Assembly (NCBI GenBank): GCA_902791625.1
Contig: CADAWN010000007.1
Span: 1-42,220 of the forward strand
Origin: an uncultured Erysipelotrichaceae bacterium
Lineage (GTDB): Bacteria; Bacillota_I; Bacilli_A; RF39; UBA660
Length of the DNA: 42,220 bases
Direction: 5' to 3'
Shown piece after piece: positions 34,174 through 42,220 of the stretch. Every line of letters starts with the position of its first letter. The stretch's first letter is position 1. The notes beneath the pieces are model-generated. The model was not told the origin of the DNA. It was given only the letters and a program-made list of their open reading frames with translations, and searched no databases. Both the position numbers and the translations under genes were made by a program.

Positions 34174-35879
34174 TATTTTAGCCCTCTTTTCTTCTCATCA
34201 TCTTTAGAAGTATCTTCATTATAATCTAATACTTCTTCTTCTTTTTCTTCTCCATTACTTAATCCCTTCTTTAATTCAGTAATACTATTAAGGAATTCTT
34301 TTTGTAAAGATAATGCTTTCATTTCATAATCATGAAGTAATTTTTTCATTTGTTGTTCTATATCAACAGATTGTTTTTCTTTAGATTTTAATTGATCATC
34401 CATATTCTTTAATGATTCTTCTTTTTCTTGTATTTGTTTATCTAGATCATCAATTTTATCCATCTTAGCTTTTTCTTCAGGAGTTACTCCTATTTTTCCA
34501 TCATTAGGTCTAAATACATTAACATTACCAATAGTTTCATCTTTATTTAAAATAATTCCACCAGCTGTTTTAAATGTATCATCACCTGTTTTTTCTCTTA
34601 CAAACCATTCAACTGAATCAATATCCATTGATGGAGGTACTATTTCATCTAAGTTTAGAGGTAATAATTCAGTTAAATCTAAATTCTTAACTCTATTAAT
34701 ATAACAGTTATAGAATCTTCCACCCTCTATAGGACTCTTATCATTAGGTATAAAGTATACATTTACATTACTACATCTATTACCAATAAATTCTTTTTGT
34801 CTTTCTAATGAATAATTTATTTCTTCAACTAAATAATATGTTCTTGGAAGTGTTGATAATTTATTAAATAATAATTGATATGCATCTTCTTTATCTGGAT
34901 AAGCTCTTTCAACAATATCTTTTATTTCATCTTTAACTTCATCATCTTCCCATTTATGTCCATCTAATAATAATTCAGTTAATTGTTTTAAATCTTCTAC
35001 TTTAATTCTATTATCACTACTATAAATAGTAGTATTACCATTTAAATAACTAGTTAAATTAGATACAGATAAATTTGGAGGTAATTGAGAAATTCTACGA
35101 GCTTCTTTTATTCCTTCCATAGTATGTTCATGATCATTTTTATATATAAATAATTTTCTTTGTTCTTTTGCCTTTATTTCTTCAACTGCATATAAAATAG
35201 TTTCATCAGAAATTAAAGAACTAATTATTTGTTCTCTCATTAATGATTTACTTTCTTCATCTATGTCTTCTTTAGAACATATTTTATCAACTATACTTTC
35301 TACTTCTTTAGAATCTAAATCACTAAAGAAAGCTTCTGTTAATTCTCTAATATCATCTGTTTTAAATGAATTATTAAAATCATTATCATTAACAGCTCTT
35401 AATACTTTTCTATTAACATCACCTACACCTACTCTAGGTAAATCTTTAATATCAAAAGCAATACGAATTTGTCTCATATTTTCTTCATGTAATCTCAAAT
35501 TATCTCTTTTAATAATTTCATTTAGTTTTTCATTTTTTTGTGATATTTCTTGTAATAAATAACCTATTCTTTTACTTTGTTCAATAAAGTTATATTTTTC
35601 TATTAATTGTTCTTCAGTTACATCTGGATAATTTTTTAATACTACTTTAAAGAATTCTTTTCTAACATCAGGATGTTGAAAATATCCATATTCAATTATC
35701 TTATCTATTATTGGTTTAAATTCTGTTTTACTTATTTTTTGTTTATTAAAATGAACATTAGCAGCTAGATAAGAAGTTATCTTAGAATAACTAATATTGG
35801 GTAAGTCATCTTTTGTTTCTGCATTTTTTATTTGTTCAATTACATTATTATGTCTTTGTAATTCTCTTTCTTCAGTCAT
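34173..35879 (-). CDS. 568-aa protein with three internal repeats and coiled coil
   Basis: I recognise no family. About residues 22-115, 150-235 and 265-355 are three related helical repeats. Each goes from a Leu-Pro element (DLPNISYSKITSYL; DLPRVGVGDVNRK; QLPPNLSVSNLTSYL) through a DDI/VEDLKQLTE-type helix and an acidic helix to a final YLLQEI / YAVEEI / YLVEEI. A ~100-residue beta-rich region (FYNCYINRVKNLDLTELLP, VEWFVREKTGDD) follows, then a coiled coil (about 470-550) and an acidic tail. Such repeats suggest a scaffold. It is in a tightly packed run with 36301, 36539 and DUF1292. Confidence 0.55.
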   Translation of the reverse strand: MTEERELQRHNNVIEQIKNAETKDDLPNISYSKITSYLAANVHFNKQKISKTEFKPIIDKIIEYGYFQHPDVRKEFFKVVLKNYPDVTEEQLIEKYNFIEQSKRIGYLLQEISQKNEKLNEIIKRDNLRLHEENMRQIRIAFDIKDLPRVGVGDVNRKVLRAVNDNDFNNSFKTDDIRELTEAFFSDLDSKEVESIVDKICSKEDIDEESKSLMREQIISSLISDETILYAVEEIKAKEQRKLFIYKNDHEHTMEGIKEARRISQLPPNLSVSNLTSYLNGNTTIYSSDNRIKVEDLKQLTELLLDGHKWEDDEVKDEIKDIVERAYPDKEDAYQLLFNKLSTLPRTYYLVEEINYSLERQKEFIGNRCSNVNVYFIPNDKSPIEGGRFYNCYINRVKNLDLTELLPLNLDEIVPPSMDIDSVEWFVREKTGDDTFKTAGGIILNKDETIGNVNVFRPNDGKIGVTPEEKAKMDKIDDLDKQIQEKEESLKNMDDQLKSKEKQSVDIEQQMKKLLHDYEMKALSLQKEFLNSITELKKGLSNGEEKEEEVLDYNEDTSKDDEKKRGLK

Positions 35880-35896
35880 ATATTTACACCTCTTTC

Positions 35897-36301
35897 TTAT
35901 TCAGTATATAAAATATCAGGATTCTTAATTATTTCTTCTTTTATATTAAGATTTAATTTTTTGATATTTTCTATTTTTTCTTCTACTTCTTTTGGTCCTA
36001 AAGTATATAAGTATTCATATCTTAGTATTAATGATTTTAACTCTTCTTTACTAAATATATTATTATATATATCATCAAGCATATTTTTTCTTTTTGAACC
36101 TATTGTAAATAAGTATGGATTCTTTTTAAATAGATCTATTATTTCATTATTAACTAATCCTTTTTGTTCAAAAAACTCTATATTTGATTTTATTAGTGTT
36201 AAATCATAGAAGTATAATTGATCATTAATTTTTGGAAATTCAAATAAATCTTCTTTTGTAAAACCATATTCATTTAAATAATTAAATATATTTTCATTCA
36301 T
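35897..36301 (-). CDS. Small helical protein, mTERF-like repeat pattern
   Basis: The ~134-residue protein is all helical. Repeated FKKNPYLFTIGSK, ILRYEYLYTLGP and IIKNPDILYTE units look like mTERF-type helical repeats, but I cannot assign the family firmly. The ATG at 36301 has GAGGTG 6 nt upstream and overlaps the previous stop by 8 nt. It sits in the packed run between two coiled-coil genes. Confidence 0.5.
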   Translation of the reverse strand: MNENIFNYLNEYGFTKEDLFEFPKINDQLYFYDLTLIKSNIEFFEQKGLVNNEIIDLFKKNPYLFTIGSKRKNMLDDIYNNIFSKEELKSLILRYEYLYTLGPKEVEEKIENIKKLNLNIKEEIIKNPDILYTE

Positions 36302-36539
36302 AATATTCACCTCTTCTTAGTTGTTCTCTTAATACTTTATTTTCATGTTCTAAAGTTTGTATATCTTTTACAATATCTATTATATCTGATTCTAATTCTT
36401 TTATTTCATTTCTATAAAGTATAGTAACACCATCTAATTGTTCTTCATCTAAGTCATAAACTGTTATTTCTTTATTATCTAGTTTTTGTTTAATAATTAA
36501 ATTATCCTTTAATTTTTTTAAACTATCTTTATCTTCCAT
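36294..36539 (-). CDS. 81-aa coiled-coil protein
   Basis: The protein is short, acidic and without TM. The second half (EIKELESDIIDIVKDIQTLEHENKVLREQL) is a clear coiled coil, suggesting a dimeric adaptor. The ATG overlaps the end of the HNH-array gene fragment (36529) by 11 nt, and its own end overlaps the next gene. These overlaps imply co-translation of the whole run. No family is recognised. Confidence 0.5.
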   Translation of the reverse strand: MEDKDSLKKLKDNLIIKQKLDNKEITVYDLDEEQLDGVTILYRNEIKELESDIIDIVKDIQTLEHENKVLREQLRRGEYYE

Positions 36540-37332
36540 AACTTGTCACCACCATATTATTCATGATCTCTTGTTTTAAGTTAGTATTCTCTTCTAATAG
36601 ACCATCTTTATATTCAGTTAATCTTTCTTTCTTATCTCTTAGTATTTCTACCAAATTAATTAAGTTTTGTACTTTATCACTCTTCTTGTTTTTGGCTTTT
36701 AATTTATCAATATATTGATCAATACTTTTTACCTTTAAATGATTCAACACTTTAGTTCTTGCTGTATCATACTCTTCTCCGCTATAGTCTTTATCTGATT
36801 GTACAAATTCCTTTTCATCAGCATCATAGTACTTATTATAGAACAAGAGTGGAATTATATGTGTATTACGATTGCTATTCCAAAAATAGCTTGTATCTAA
36901 TCCGTCTATATCTTCATATCCTTCAAAAGAAATTTTATTATATTGACTAAAAATATTACTATTATCTGGATATCCATTTTTTTTATATGATGTATATTTT
37001 TCTTTACTAAGCATATCTATAAATACATCTATTCTACTTAATATATTACTTTGGACTTGAAATTCATAGCTTTCTATAGCTTTTTGGGCTTTTTCTAACC
37101 TTTTAAATTTACTTTGCTCTTCTTCTGTTATATTTTCTTTCTTATTCAATTCATCGAATCGTTCTTTAAGTCTCTTTTTTATTTCTGGAGAATGACTCAT
37201 CCAAAAAAAGCTTGTATCTAACCCATCTATATCTTTATATCCTTCAAATTTAATTTTATTTCTTTGTACAAAAATATTATTATTATCCGGGTCTCCATTT
37301 TTATATGATGTATATTTTTCTTTACTAAGCAT
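36529..37332 (-). pseudogene. C-terminal fragment of the HNH repeat-array protein
   Basis: This 267-residue frame is not an independent gene by content. It starts mid-repeat (at the MLSKEKYTSYKNGDPD motif, without an SD) and contains two repeat units. It ends with a C-terminal domain (LLFYNKYYDADEKEFVQS, DYSGEEYDTARTKVLNHLKVKSI, coiled coil) homologous to the end of the 878-residue paralogue. It is the downstream end of the gene at 37631-39466 after two frameshifts. If recoding or reversion occurs, it would form one ~980-residue protein. Confidence 0.75.
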
Positions 37333-38260
37333 ATCTATAAATACATTTATTTTTTCTACTAAGCTTGTAATCTATCCAGCTTATCTTGTTCTTCTTCTGT
37401 CATATTTTCTTTCTTATCCAATTCATCTAATCGTTCTTCAAGTCTCTTTTTTATTTCCGGAGAATTATGACTCCAAAAATATCTTGTATCTAATCCATCT
37501 ATATCTTCATATCCTTCAAATTTAATTTTATTACATTGACTAAAAATATTATTATTATCCGGGTCTCCATTTTTATATGATGTATATTTTTCTTTACTAA
37601 GCATATCTATAAATACATTTATTTTTTCTACTAAGCTTGTAAGCTTGTTTTAAATTCATAGTTTTTTATAGCAGTTTGGGCTTGTTTTAATCTATTTAAT
37701 TTATCTTGTTCTTCTTCTGTAATATTTTCTTTCTTATCCAATTCATCTAATCGTTCTTCAAGTCTCTTTTTTATTTTTGAAGAGTTTCTACTCCAAAAAT
37801 GGCTTGTATCTAATCCATCTATATCTTCATATCCTTCAAATTTAATTTTATTTTGACTACTAAAAATATTATTATTATCCGGGTCTCCATTTTTATATGA
37901 TGTATATTTTTCTTCTCCAAGCATATCTATAAATACATTTATTCTTTCTACTAAGCTTGTTTTAAATTCATATTTTTCTATAGCAGTTTGGGCTTGTTTT
38001 AATCTATCTAGTTTATTTTGTTCTTCTTGTGTTTTAGTTTGTTTACTATTCAATTCATCTAATCGTTCTTCAAGTTTCTTTTTTATTTCTGAAGAATGAT
38101 CACTCCAAAAATATCTTGTATCTAATCCATCTATATCTTTATATCCTTCAAATTTAATTTTATTTTGACTACTAAAAATATTATTATTATCCGGGTCTCC
38201 ATTTTTATATGATGTATATTTTTCTTTACTAAGCATATCTATAAAAATATTTATTTTGGT
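36896..38260 (-). repeat. Five tandem ~312-nt repeat units in the HNH gene
   Basis: The shared segment encoding FIDMLSKEKYTSYKNG and FEGYEDIDGLDT recurs with successive spacings of 318, 272, 320 and 312 nt (measured at the common ATATCTAT end points 37020, 37338, 37610, 37930 and 38242). Units are nearly identical over long stretches. The 320 and 272 spacings equal 312+8 and 312-40 and mark the two frameshifts. Confidence 0.85.
37359..37604 (-). pseudogene. Middle repeat-unit fragment of the HNH repeat-array protein
   Basis: One repeat unit (81 residues) in the third frame, again beginning at an internal MLSKEKY and ending at DRLQA before TAG. It is about 40 nt shorter than the neighbouring units and lacks the QAQTAIEKYEFKT segment. 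The deletion and its frameshift lie at the ACAAGCTT motif. Confidence 0.75.
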
Positions 38261-39466
38261 ATCAACACTCAATTTAATGTTTTCTTCAAATACTCTTTTA
38301 TTTTCATCACTTAATTTACTTATAGGTATATATAACAAATCTATATCTCGTAAATCTTTCATTGATATATAATAATCTTTCATACTCTTATTATTTTCTT
38401 TAAGTATGCTTTTTATTATATCAATTCTAGAAGTTAATTCTTTTCTAATATCTTCTTCTTGTTCAAATTCAATTGAATCTACTAATCTATAATAATCTAC
38501 TTTTAATGAATTAGTTAAATATGATGTATCATTTGATTCTTCTTTAAATATATCTTCTACTATACTTTGTACCAATTCATATTTTTTATTTGCTTTAAAT
38601 ATTCCTTGTTCTTCTAATTCTTTTATTTTTGTATCAATTGCAGTAATATCATAATTATCTTCTTTTAATTTATTTACTAGTGAATCTAGAAATTTTTTAT
38701 ATTCAAAAATATCTGTTTCTTTAACATTTTGTCTATCTATTGATTTATCTTTTTTTTGTTTTATTTGCTTTTTTGTAATAGTATTTATATCATCATTGTC
38801 TGTATAGCCTTGTTCACCATCAACAAAATCATAATTAAACTCTAATTCATTTTCTTTATATTCTTTATATGCAACTGAATATGCAGATAACATATAACAT
38901 ACTATTCTATTTAGCTTTTCAGGTTTATAATACTTTTTTCCAGATTGATTAAACCAATCAATTAGATGTCGATTACCTTTTTCACCTGTTCCATTTGCTT
39001 CTACACTTGATAAAAGGCAATTAAATAAGACAGTTCCACCTCCACCTGAATGAGGCATTATATGTTCTAACTCTAATCTTTTATTACTATCTTTTTCACT
39101 ACGTTTTTTTTCTAATTCTCTTTCTATTTCTGATATATTATATTCTTTACCAGTATATGGACATGTATATGTTACATACTTTCCAGACTCATCTTTTTTT
39201 CCAAAATATAATAAAGATAAAGCAATTAGTTTTCTTTTCTCTAATAAAGCAAGATTTTCAGAATCTAGGCTTCTTCTTAAATTATTTTCTATTTGCCAAT
39301 TGGATATTAAATCTATACTCATTGTATAATCTATTAAATATTGTTTATCTTCATCTAATTGATTATACATTTCAGACTTAAAATTAGGAATACCACAAAG
39401 CATTTCTATTATTCCATCTGTACTGTTAAGTTTTTCTAATTCTTCTTTTTCTAGTATCCTATCCAT
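37631..39466 (-). CDS. HNH endonuclease with C-terminal repeat array (frameshifted 3' end)
   Basis: Of 611 residues, the N-terminal ~200 contain an HNH nuclease: CPYTGKEYN, then LEHIMPHSGGGGTVLFNCLLSSVEAN (catalytic His135 and His139, metal Asn149), then KGNRHLIDWF. The shape recalls HNH domains of Cas9-like and phage enzymes. A helical middle (about 230-400) and two ~104-residue repeats (FIDMLxxEKYTSYKNGDPDNN...GLDTRYFW, K/E-rich helix) follow. The TxxFW element resembles the G-x-W of helicase-associated repeats. Translation ends at EFKTSLQA because an 8-bp ACAAGCTT duplication shifts the frame. SD AGGTGATACT. A nuclease-plus-binding-repeat defence or mobile protein is inferred. Confidence 0.75.
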   Translation of the reverse strand: MDRILEKEELEKLNSTDGIIEMLCGIPNFKSEMYNQLDEDKQYLIDYTMSIDLISNWQIENNLRRSLDSENLALLEKRKLIALSLLYFGKKDESGKYVTYTCPYTGKEYNISEIERELEKKRSEKDSNKRLELEHIMPHSGGGGTVLFNCLLSSVEANGTGEKGNRHLIDWFNQSGKKYYKPEKLNRIVCYMLSAYSVAYKEYKENELEFNYDFVDGEQGYTDNDDINTITKKQIKQKKDKSIDRQNVKETDIFEYKKFLDSLVNKLKEDNYDITAIDTKIKELEEQGIFKANKKYELVQSIVEDIFKEESNDTSYLTNSLKVDYYRLVDSIEFEQEEDIRKELTSRIDIIKSILKENNKSMKDYYISMKDLRDIDLLYIPISKLSDENKRVFEENIKLSVDTKINIFIDMLSKEKYTSYKNGDPDNNNIFSSQNKIKFEGYKDIDGLDTRYFWSDHSSEIKKKLEERLDELNSKQTKTQEEQNKLDRLKQAQTAIEKYEFKTSLVERINVFIDMLGEEKYTSYKNGDPDNNNIFSSQNKIKFEGYEDIDGLDTSHFWSRNSSKIKKRLEERLDELDKKENITEEEQDKLNRLKQAQTAIKNYEFKTSLQA

Positions 39467-39496
39467 AGTATCACCTATTATATTTATTGTATCAAA

Positions 39497-39521
39497 AAAA
39501 GACTTATTTTATAAGTCTTTT
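39497..39521 (-). terminator. Terminator between the two HNH paralogues
   Basis: On the minus strand AAAAGACTTAT-AAA-ATAAGTCTTTT is followed by TTTTT. It ends the upstream paralogue, so each HNH gene is probably transcribed separately. Confidence 0.85.
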
Positions 39522-39556
39522 ATATTTGTTTAACATGTGGTTTACATTATTTTATA

Positions 39557-42220
39557 TTATCTATGACTTTGTGTTACTAAGATAGAGTTTTTTAACTCTT
39601 CTTTTAAGTTAATATTCTCTTCTAATTTTTCTTCTCTATATTCAATTAATCTTTCTTTCTTATTTATTAAATCTTCAACTAACTCAATCATATTTCCTAA
39701 TTTCTTTGCCTTATTAGACTTACTTTTTAGTCTATTAATATACTTTTCAGTATTCATATAATCTTCAATTCTATTTACTTTTAAGTACTTCAACACTCTT
39801 TCTCTAACTATATCATACTCTTCACCACTATAATCTTCACCTGATTGAACAAATTCATTTTTTTTAGCATCATAGTACTTATTATAAAATAGAAGTGGGA
39901 TGAGTTTATCATCTTTAATATTATCCCAAAACTTTCTTACTGTAACATTAAAATCTTTATCTACTACTCTTTTTCCATTTTCATCTTTTTTATATGTTTT
40001 AAATGTTAGATTGCTATCAAATTTTAATAATTCTTGAAATTCTTCTTGTTCTGCATTTTTTAGCATTTCTAAAAAAATTTTTCTACGTCTTTTTGCTCCT
40101 TCATTTGTTCTAGCTCCAGCATCTGTTTTCAGATAATAATCATCTAGTTTTTCTCTTATATCTTCATATTGTTCTTCTTTATATATTATATCTAGTAAAG
40201 TATCTTTTTGAGATTGCCAAAACTGTCCTATTGTAACATTAAAATCTTTCTCTATTACTTTTTTTCCTTCTTCATCAAATTCTATTTTTCCATTTTCATC
40301 CTTTTTATAAATTTTAAATGTTAGATTATTATTCTTATTTAATAATTCTTGAAATTCAGCTTTATCTGCATTTTTTAACATTTCTAAAAATATATTTATT
40401 TTTATTTCATATTTCAATTCATTTCTTAGAACATCTATTTTATTCATATACTCTTCAATTCTATTTACTTTTAAGTACTTTAACACTCTATCTCTAACTA
40501 TATCGTACTCTTTACCACTATAATCTTCACCTGATTGAACAAATATATTTTCTTTAGCATCATAGTACTTATTATAGAATAGAAGTGGGATAAGTTTATC
40601 ATCTTTATTATTTTTCCAAAATGGTCCTATTGTAACATTAAAATCTTTTTCTATTACTTTTTTTCTATTTGCATCTTTTATTACATTTCCAATTTCATCT
40701 TTTTTATATATTTTAAACGTTATATTACTACCCTGTTTTAATAATTCTTGAAACTCATCTTGATCTGCACATTTTAACATTTCTAAGAAGATTTCTATAC
40801 GTCTTTTTACTCCTTCTTCAGCCGTTCTACTTCTTATATAATAATCATCTAGCTTTTCTCTTATACCTTCATATTGTTCTTTTTTATATATTATATCTAG
40901 TAATTCATCTTTATGACTTTGCCAAAACTGTCCTATTGTAACATTAAAATCTTTTTCTATTTTTTTTCCATTTGCATATTTTATTACTTTTCCATTTTCA
41001 TCCTTTTTATAAATTTTAAATGTTATTATTTTTGCAGTATCCCTATTTAATAATTTTTGAAATTCTTTTTCATCTGCATTTTTTAACATTTCTAAGAGTA
41101 TATTTATTTTTGTTTCAGGACTTAACTTAATATTCTCTTCAAATATACTTTTATCATTGTCACTTATTTTATATGTAGGTATATATAATATATCTATATC
41201 TTCTATATCTTTCATTGATATATAATAGTCTTTCATACTTTTATTAGTTTTTTCAAGTATACCTTTTATTATTTCAATTCTTGCTTTTATTTCACTTTCT
41301 ATTTCTTTTTCGTTTTCTACTTTAATTGAATCTACTAATCTATAATAATCTACTTTTAATGAATTTGTTAAATATGATGTATCACTAGTTCGTTCTTGAA
41401 ATATATCTTCTACTATTCTTTGTACTAATTCATATTTATTATTTGTTTTAAATATTCCATCTTCTTCTAATACTTTTATTTTTTTATCAATTTCAGTAGT
41501 ATCATAGTTATCTTCTTTTAATTTATTTACTAATTGATCTAAATATATTTTATATCCTTCTATTTTTGTTTCATTTTTTTGTTTCGATTTTGTTTTTTCT
41601 TTTCTAATAGTTTCTAATTCATTATTATCAGTATTTTCTTCTTTACCATCAACAAATTCATAATTAAATTCCAATGCATTTTTTTTATACCCGTTATATG
41701 CGATTGAATATGCGGATAACATATAACATACTATTCTATTTAGTCTATTAAAATCATAATAATCAGATTGACTAAACCAATCGATTAGATGTCGATTGCC
41801 TTTTTCACCTTTTCCATTTGCTTCTACACTTGATAAAAGACAATTAAATAAAACAGTTCCACCTCCACCTGAATGAGGCATTATGTGTTCTAATTCTAAT
41901 CTTTTATTATCATCTTTTTCACTTTGTTTTTTTTCTAATTCTCTTTCTATTTCTGATATATTATATTCTTTACCAGTATATGGGCATGTATATGTTACAT
42001 ACTTTCCAGTATCATCTTTTTTTCCAAAATATAATAAAGATAAAGCAATTAATTTTCTTTTTTCTAATAAAGCTAGGTTTTCAGAATCTAGACTTCTTCT
42101 TAAATTTCTTTCTATTTGCCTATTGGATATTAAATCTATACTCATTGTATAATCTATTAAATCTTTTTTTTCTTTATCTAATTGATTATACATTTCAGAC
42201 TTAAAATTAGGAATACCACA
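39557..42220 (-). CDS. HNH endonuclease paralogue with A-B-A-B repeat array (5' end outside window)
   Basis: At least 887 residues, continuing beyond base 42220: the frame reads CGIPNFKSE before the first Met in the window, as in its paralogue (whose start is 28 residues earlier). The same HNH domain is present (CPYTGKEYN, LEHIMPHSGGGGT, NRHLIDWF), ~85-90% identical over the N-terminal region. The C-terminal array differs: unit A (KINIxLEMLKNA..., QFW, EQYExIREKLDDYY) and unit B (FLEMLK, FWxNxKDDKLIPLLFYNKYYD, DYSGxEYDIVRxRVLKYLKVNRIE) alternate A-B-A-B, ending in a coiled coil. Unlike the first copy, it is uninterrupted. Confidence 0.78.
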   Translation of the reverse strand, partial: CGIPNFKSEMYNQLDKEKKDLIDYTMSIDLISNRQIERNLRRSLDSENLALLEKRKLIALSLLYFGKKDDTGKYVTYTCPYTGKEYNISEIERELEKKQSEKDDNKRLELEHIMPHSGGGGTVLFNCLLSSVEANGKGEKGNRHLIDWFSQSDYYDFNRLNRIVCYMLSAYSIAYNGYKKNALEFNYEFVDGKEENTDNNELETIRKEKTKSKQKNETKIEGYKIYLDQLVNKLKEDNYDTTEIDKKIKVLEEDGIFKTNNKYELVQRIVEDIFQERTSDTSYLTNSLKVDYYRLVDSIKVENEKEIESEIKARIEIIKGILEKTNKSMKDYYISMKDIEDIDILYIPTYKISDNDKSIFEENIKLSPETKINILLEMLKNADEKEFQKLLNRDTAKIITFKIYKKDENGKVIKYANGKKIEKDFNVTIGQFWQSHKDELLDIIYKKEQYEGIREKLDDYYIRSRTAEEGVKRRIEIFLEMLKCADQDEFQELLKQGSNITFKIYKKDEIGNVIKDANRKKVIEKDFNVTIGPFWKNNKDDKLIPLLFYNKYYDAKENIFVQSGEDYSGKEYDIVRDRVLKYLKVNRIEEYMNKIDVLRNELKYEIKINIFLEMLKNADKAEFQELLNKNNNLTFKIYKKDENGKIEFDEEGKKVIEKDFNVTIGQFWQSQKDTLLDIIYKEEQYEDIREKLDDYYLKTDAGARTNEGAKRRRKIFLEMLKNAEQEEFQELLKFDSNLTFKTYKKDENGKRVVDKDFNVTVRKFWDNIKDDKLIPLLFYNKYYDAKKNEFVQSGEDYSGEEYDIVRERVLKYLKVNRIEDYMNTEKYINRLKSKSNKAKKLGNMIELVEDLINKKERLIEYREEKLEENINLKEELKNSILVTQSHR
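39745..41115 (-). repeat. A-B-A-B tandem repeats in the second HNH gene
   Basis: A-B pairs of ~700 nt: units begin near 41115 (A1), 40800 (B1), 40405 (A2) and 40095 (B2). The ~180-nt B segment at 40473-40655 is strikingly similar to that at 39780-39960 (same order of sites, few differences). Confidence 0.8.

Noticed and set aside
36759..36950. Plus-strand 63-residue frame in the repeat region
   Set aside because: Antisense to the conserved HNH C-terminal domain; Tyr/His/Leu-biased.
36896..38260. CRISPR-like array
   Set aside because: Repeat units are ~312 nt, encode protein, and have no short repeat/spacer structure.

Overview
This is about 42 kb of very AT-rich DNA from a low-GC Gram-positive bacterium (Bacillota; an uncultured gut-type Bacilli/Clostridia lineage is my inference). 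Supporting signs are strong AGGAGG-type ribosome binding sites, TGG used for Trp with TGA read as stop, WXG100 and type VII-secretion effector genes, a GerA-type germinant receptor protein, QueH, a DUF1292 protein and an RR/HK/ABC antimicrobial-peptide-type module. I see no rRNA, tRNA, CRISPR array or insertion sequence.

Layout. 1-4.6 kb: two zinc-ribbon membrane proteins, then a phosphoketolase gene broken by a small deletion. 4.7-5.9 kb: an M29 aminopeptidase on the plus strand, ending in a 32-bp palindromic terminator. 5.9-12.9 kb: a type VII secretion effector island with two WXG100 proteins, a small coiled-coil partner, a 1200-aa toxin ending in an ADP-ribosyltransferase domain, a candidate immunity protein, a DUF4176 protein and an upstream 412-aa coiled-coil protein. 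No EssC/EssB/EsaA core genes are present. 13-19.7 kb: DUF4097 surface protein with its HTH regulator, murC, queH, a deoxynucleotidase-like HAD protein, and several membrane or orphan proteins. 19.7-24.8 kb: ABC permease, ATPase, histidine kinase and response regulator, with OmpR-type direct repeats just ahead of the ABC genes.

24.9-29.7 kb: small housekeeping or orphan genes (zinc-ribbon protein, CYTH, DUF3781, GDPD), an ORF6N pseudogene behind a structured leader with a terminator, a small orphan gene, a GNAT acetyltransferase and an RlmD/RumA-type methyltransferase. 29.8-33.9 kb: a minimal gerA-gerC pair, a membrane protein, PrsW and an orphan. 33.9-42.2 kb: a repetitive region holding two tandem HNH-endonuclease paralogues with variable C-terminal repeat arrays. 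One of these is frameshifted twice at the same short motif. It is followed by four tightly packed genes: two small helical proteins, a 568-aa protein with three internal repeats, and DUF1292. The second HNH gene runs off the window end.

The parts most likely to be new are the HNH/repeat locus with its coupled downstream genes and the type VII effector cassette. Other points of note are the structured leader at 27.5-27.65 kb and the TTTAAG-N5-TTTAAG operator controlling the ABC module.
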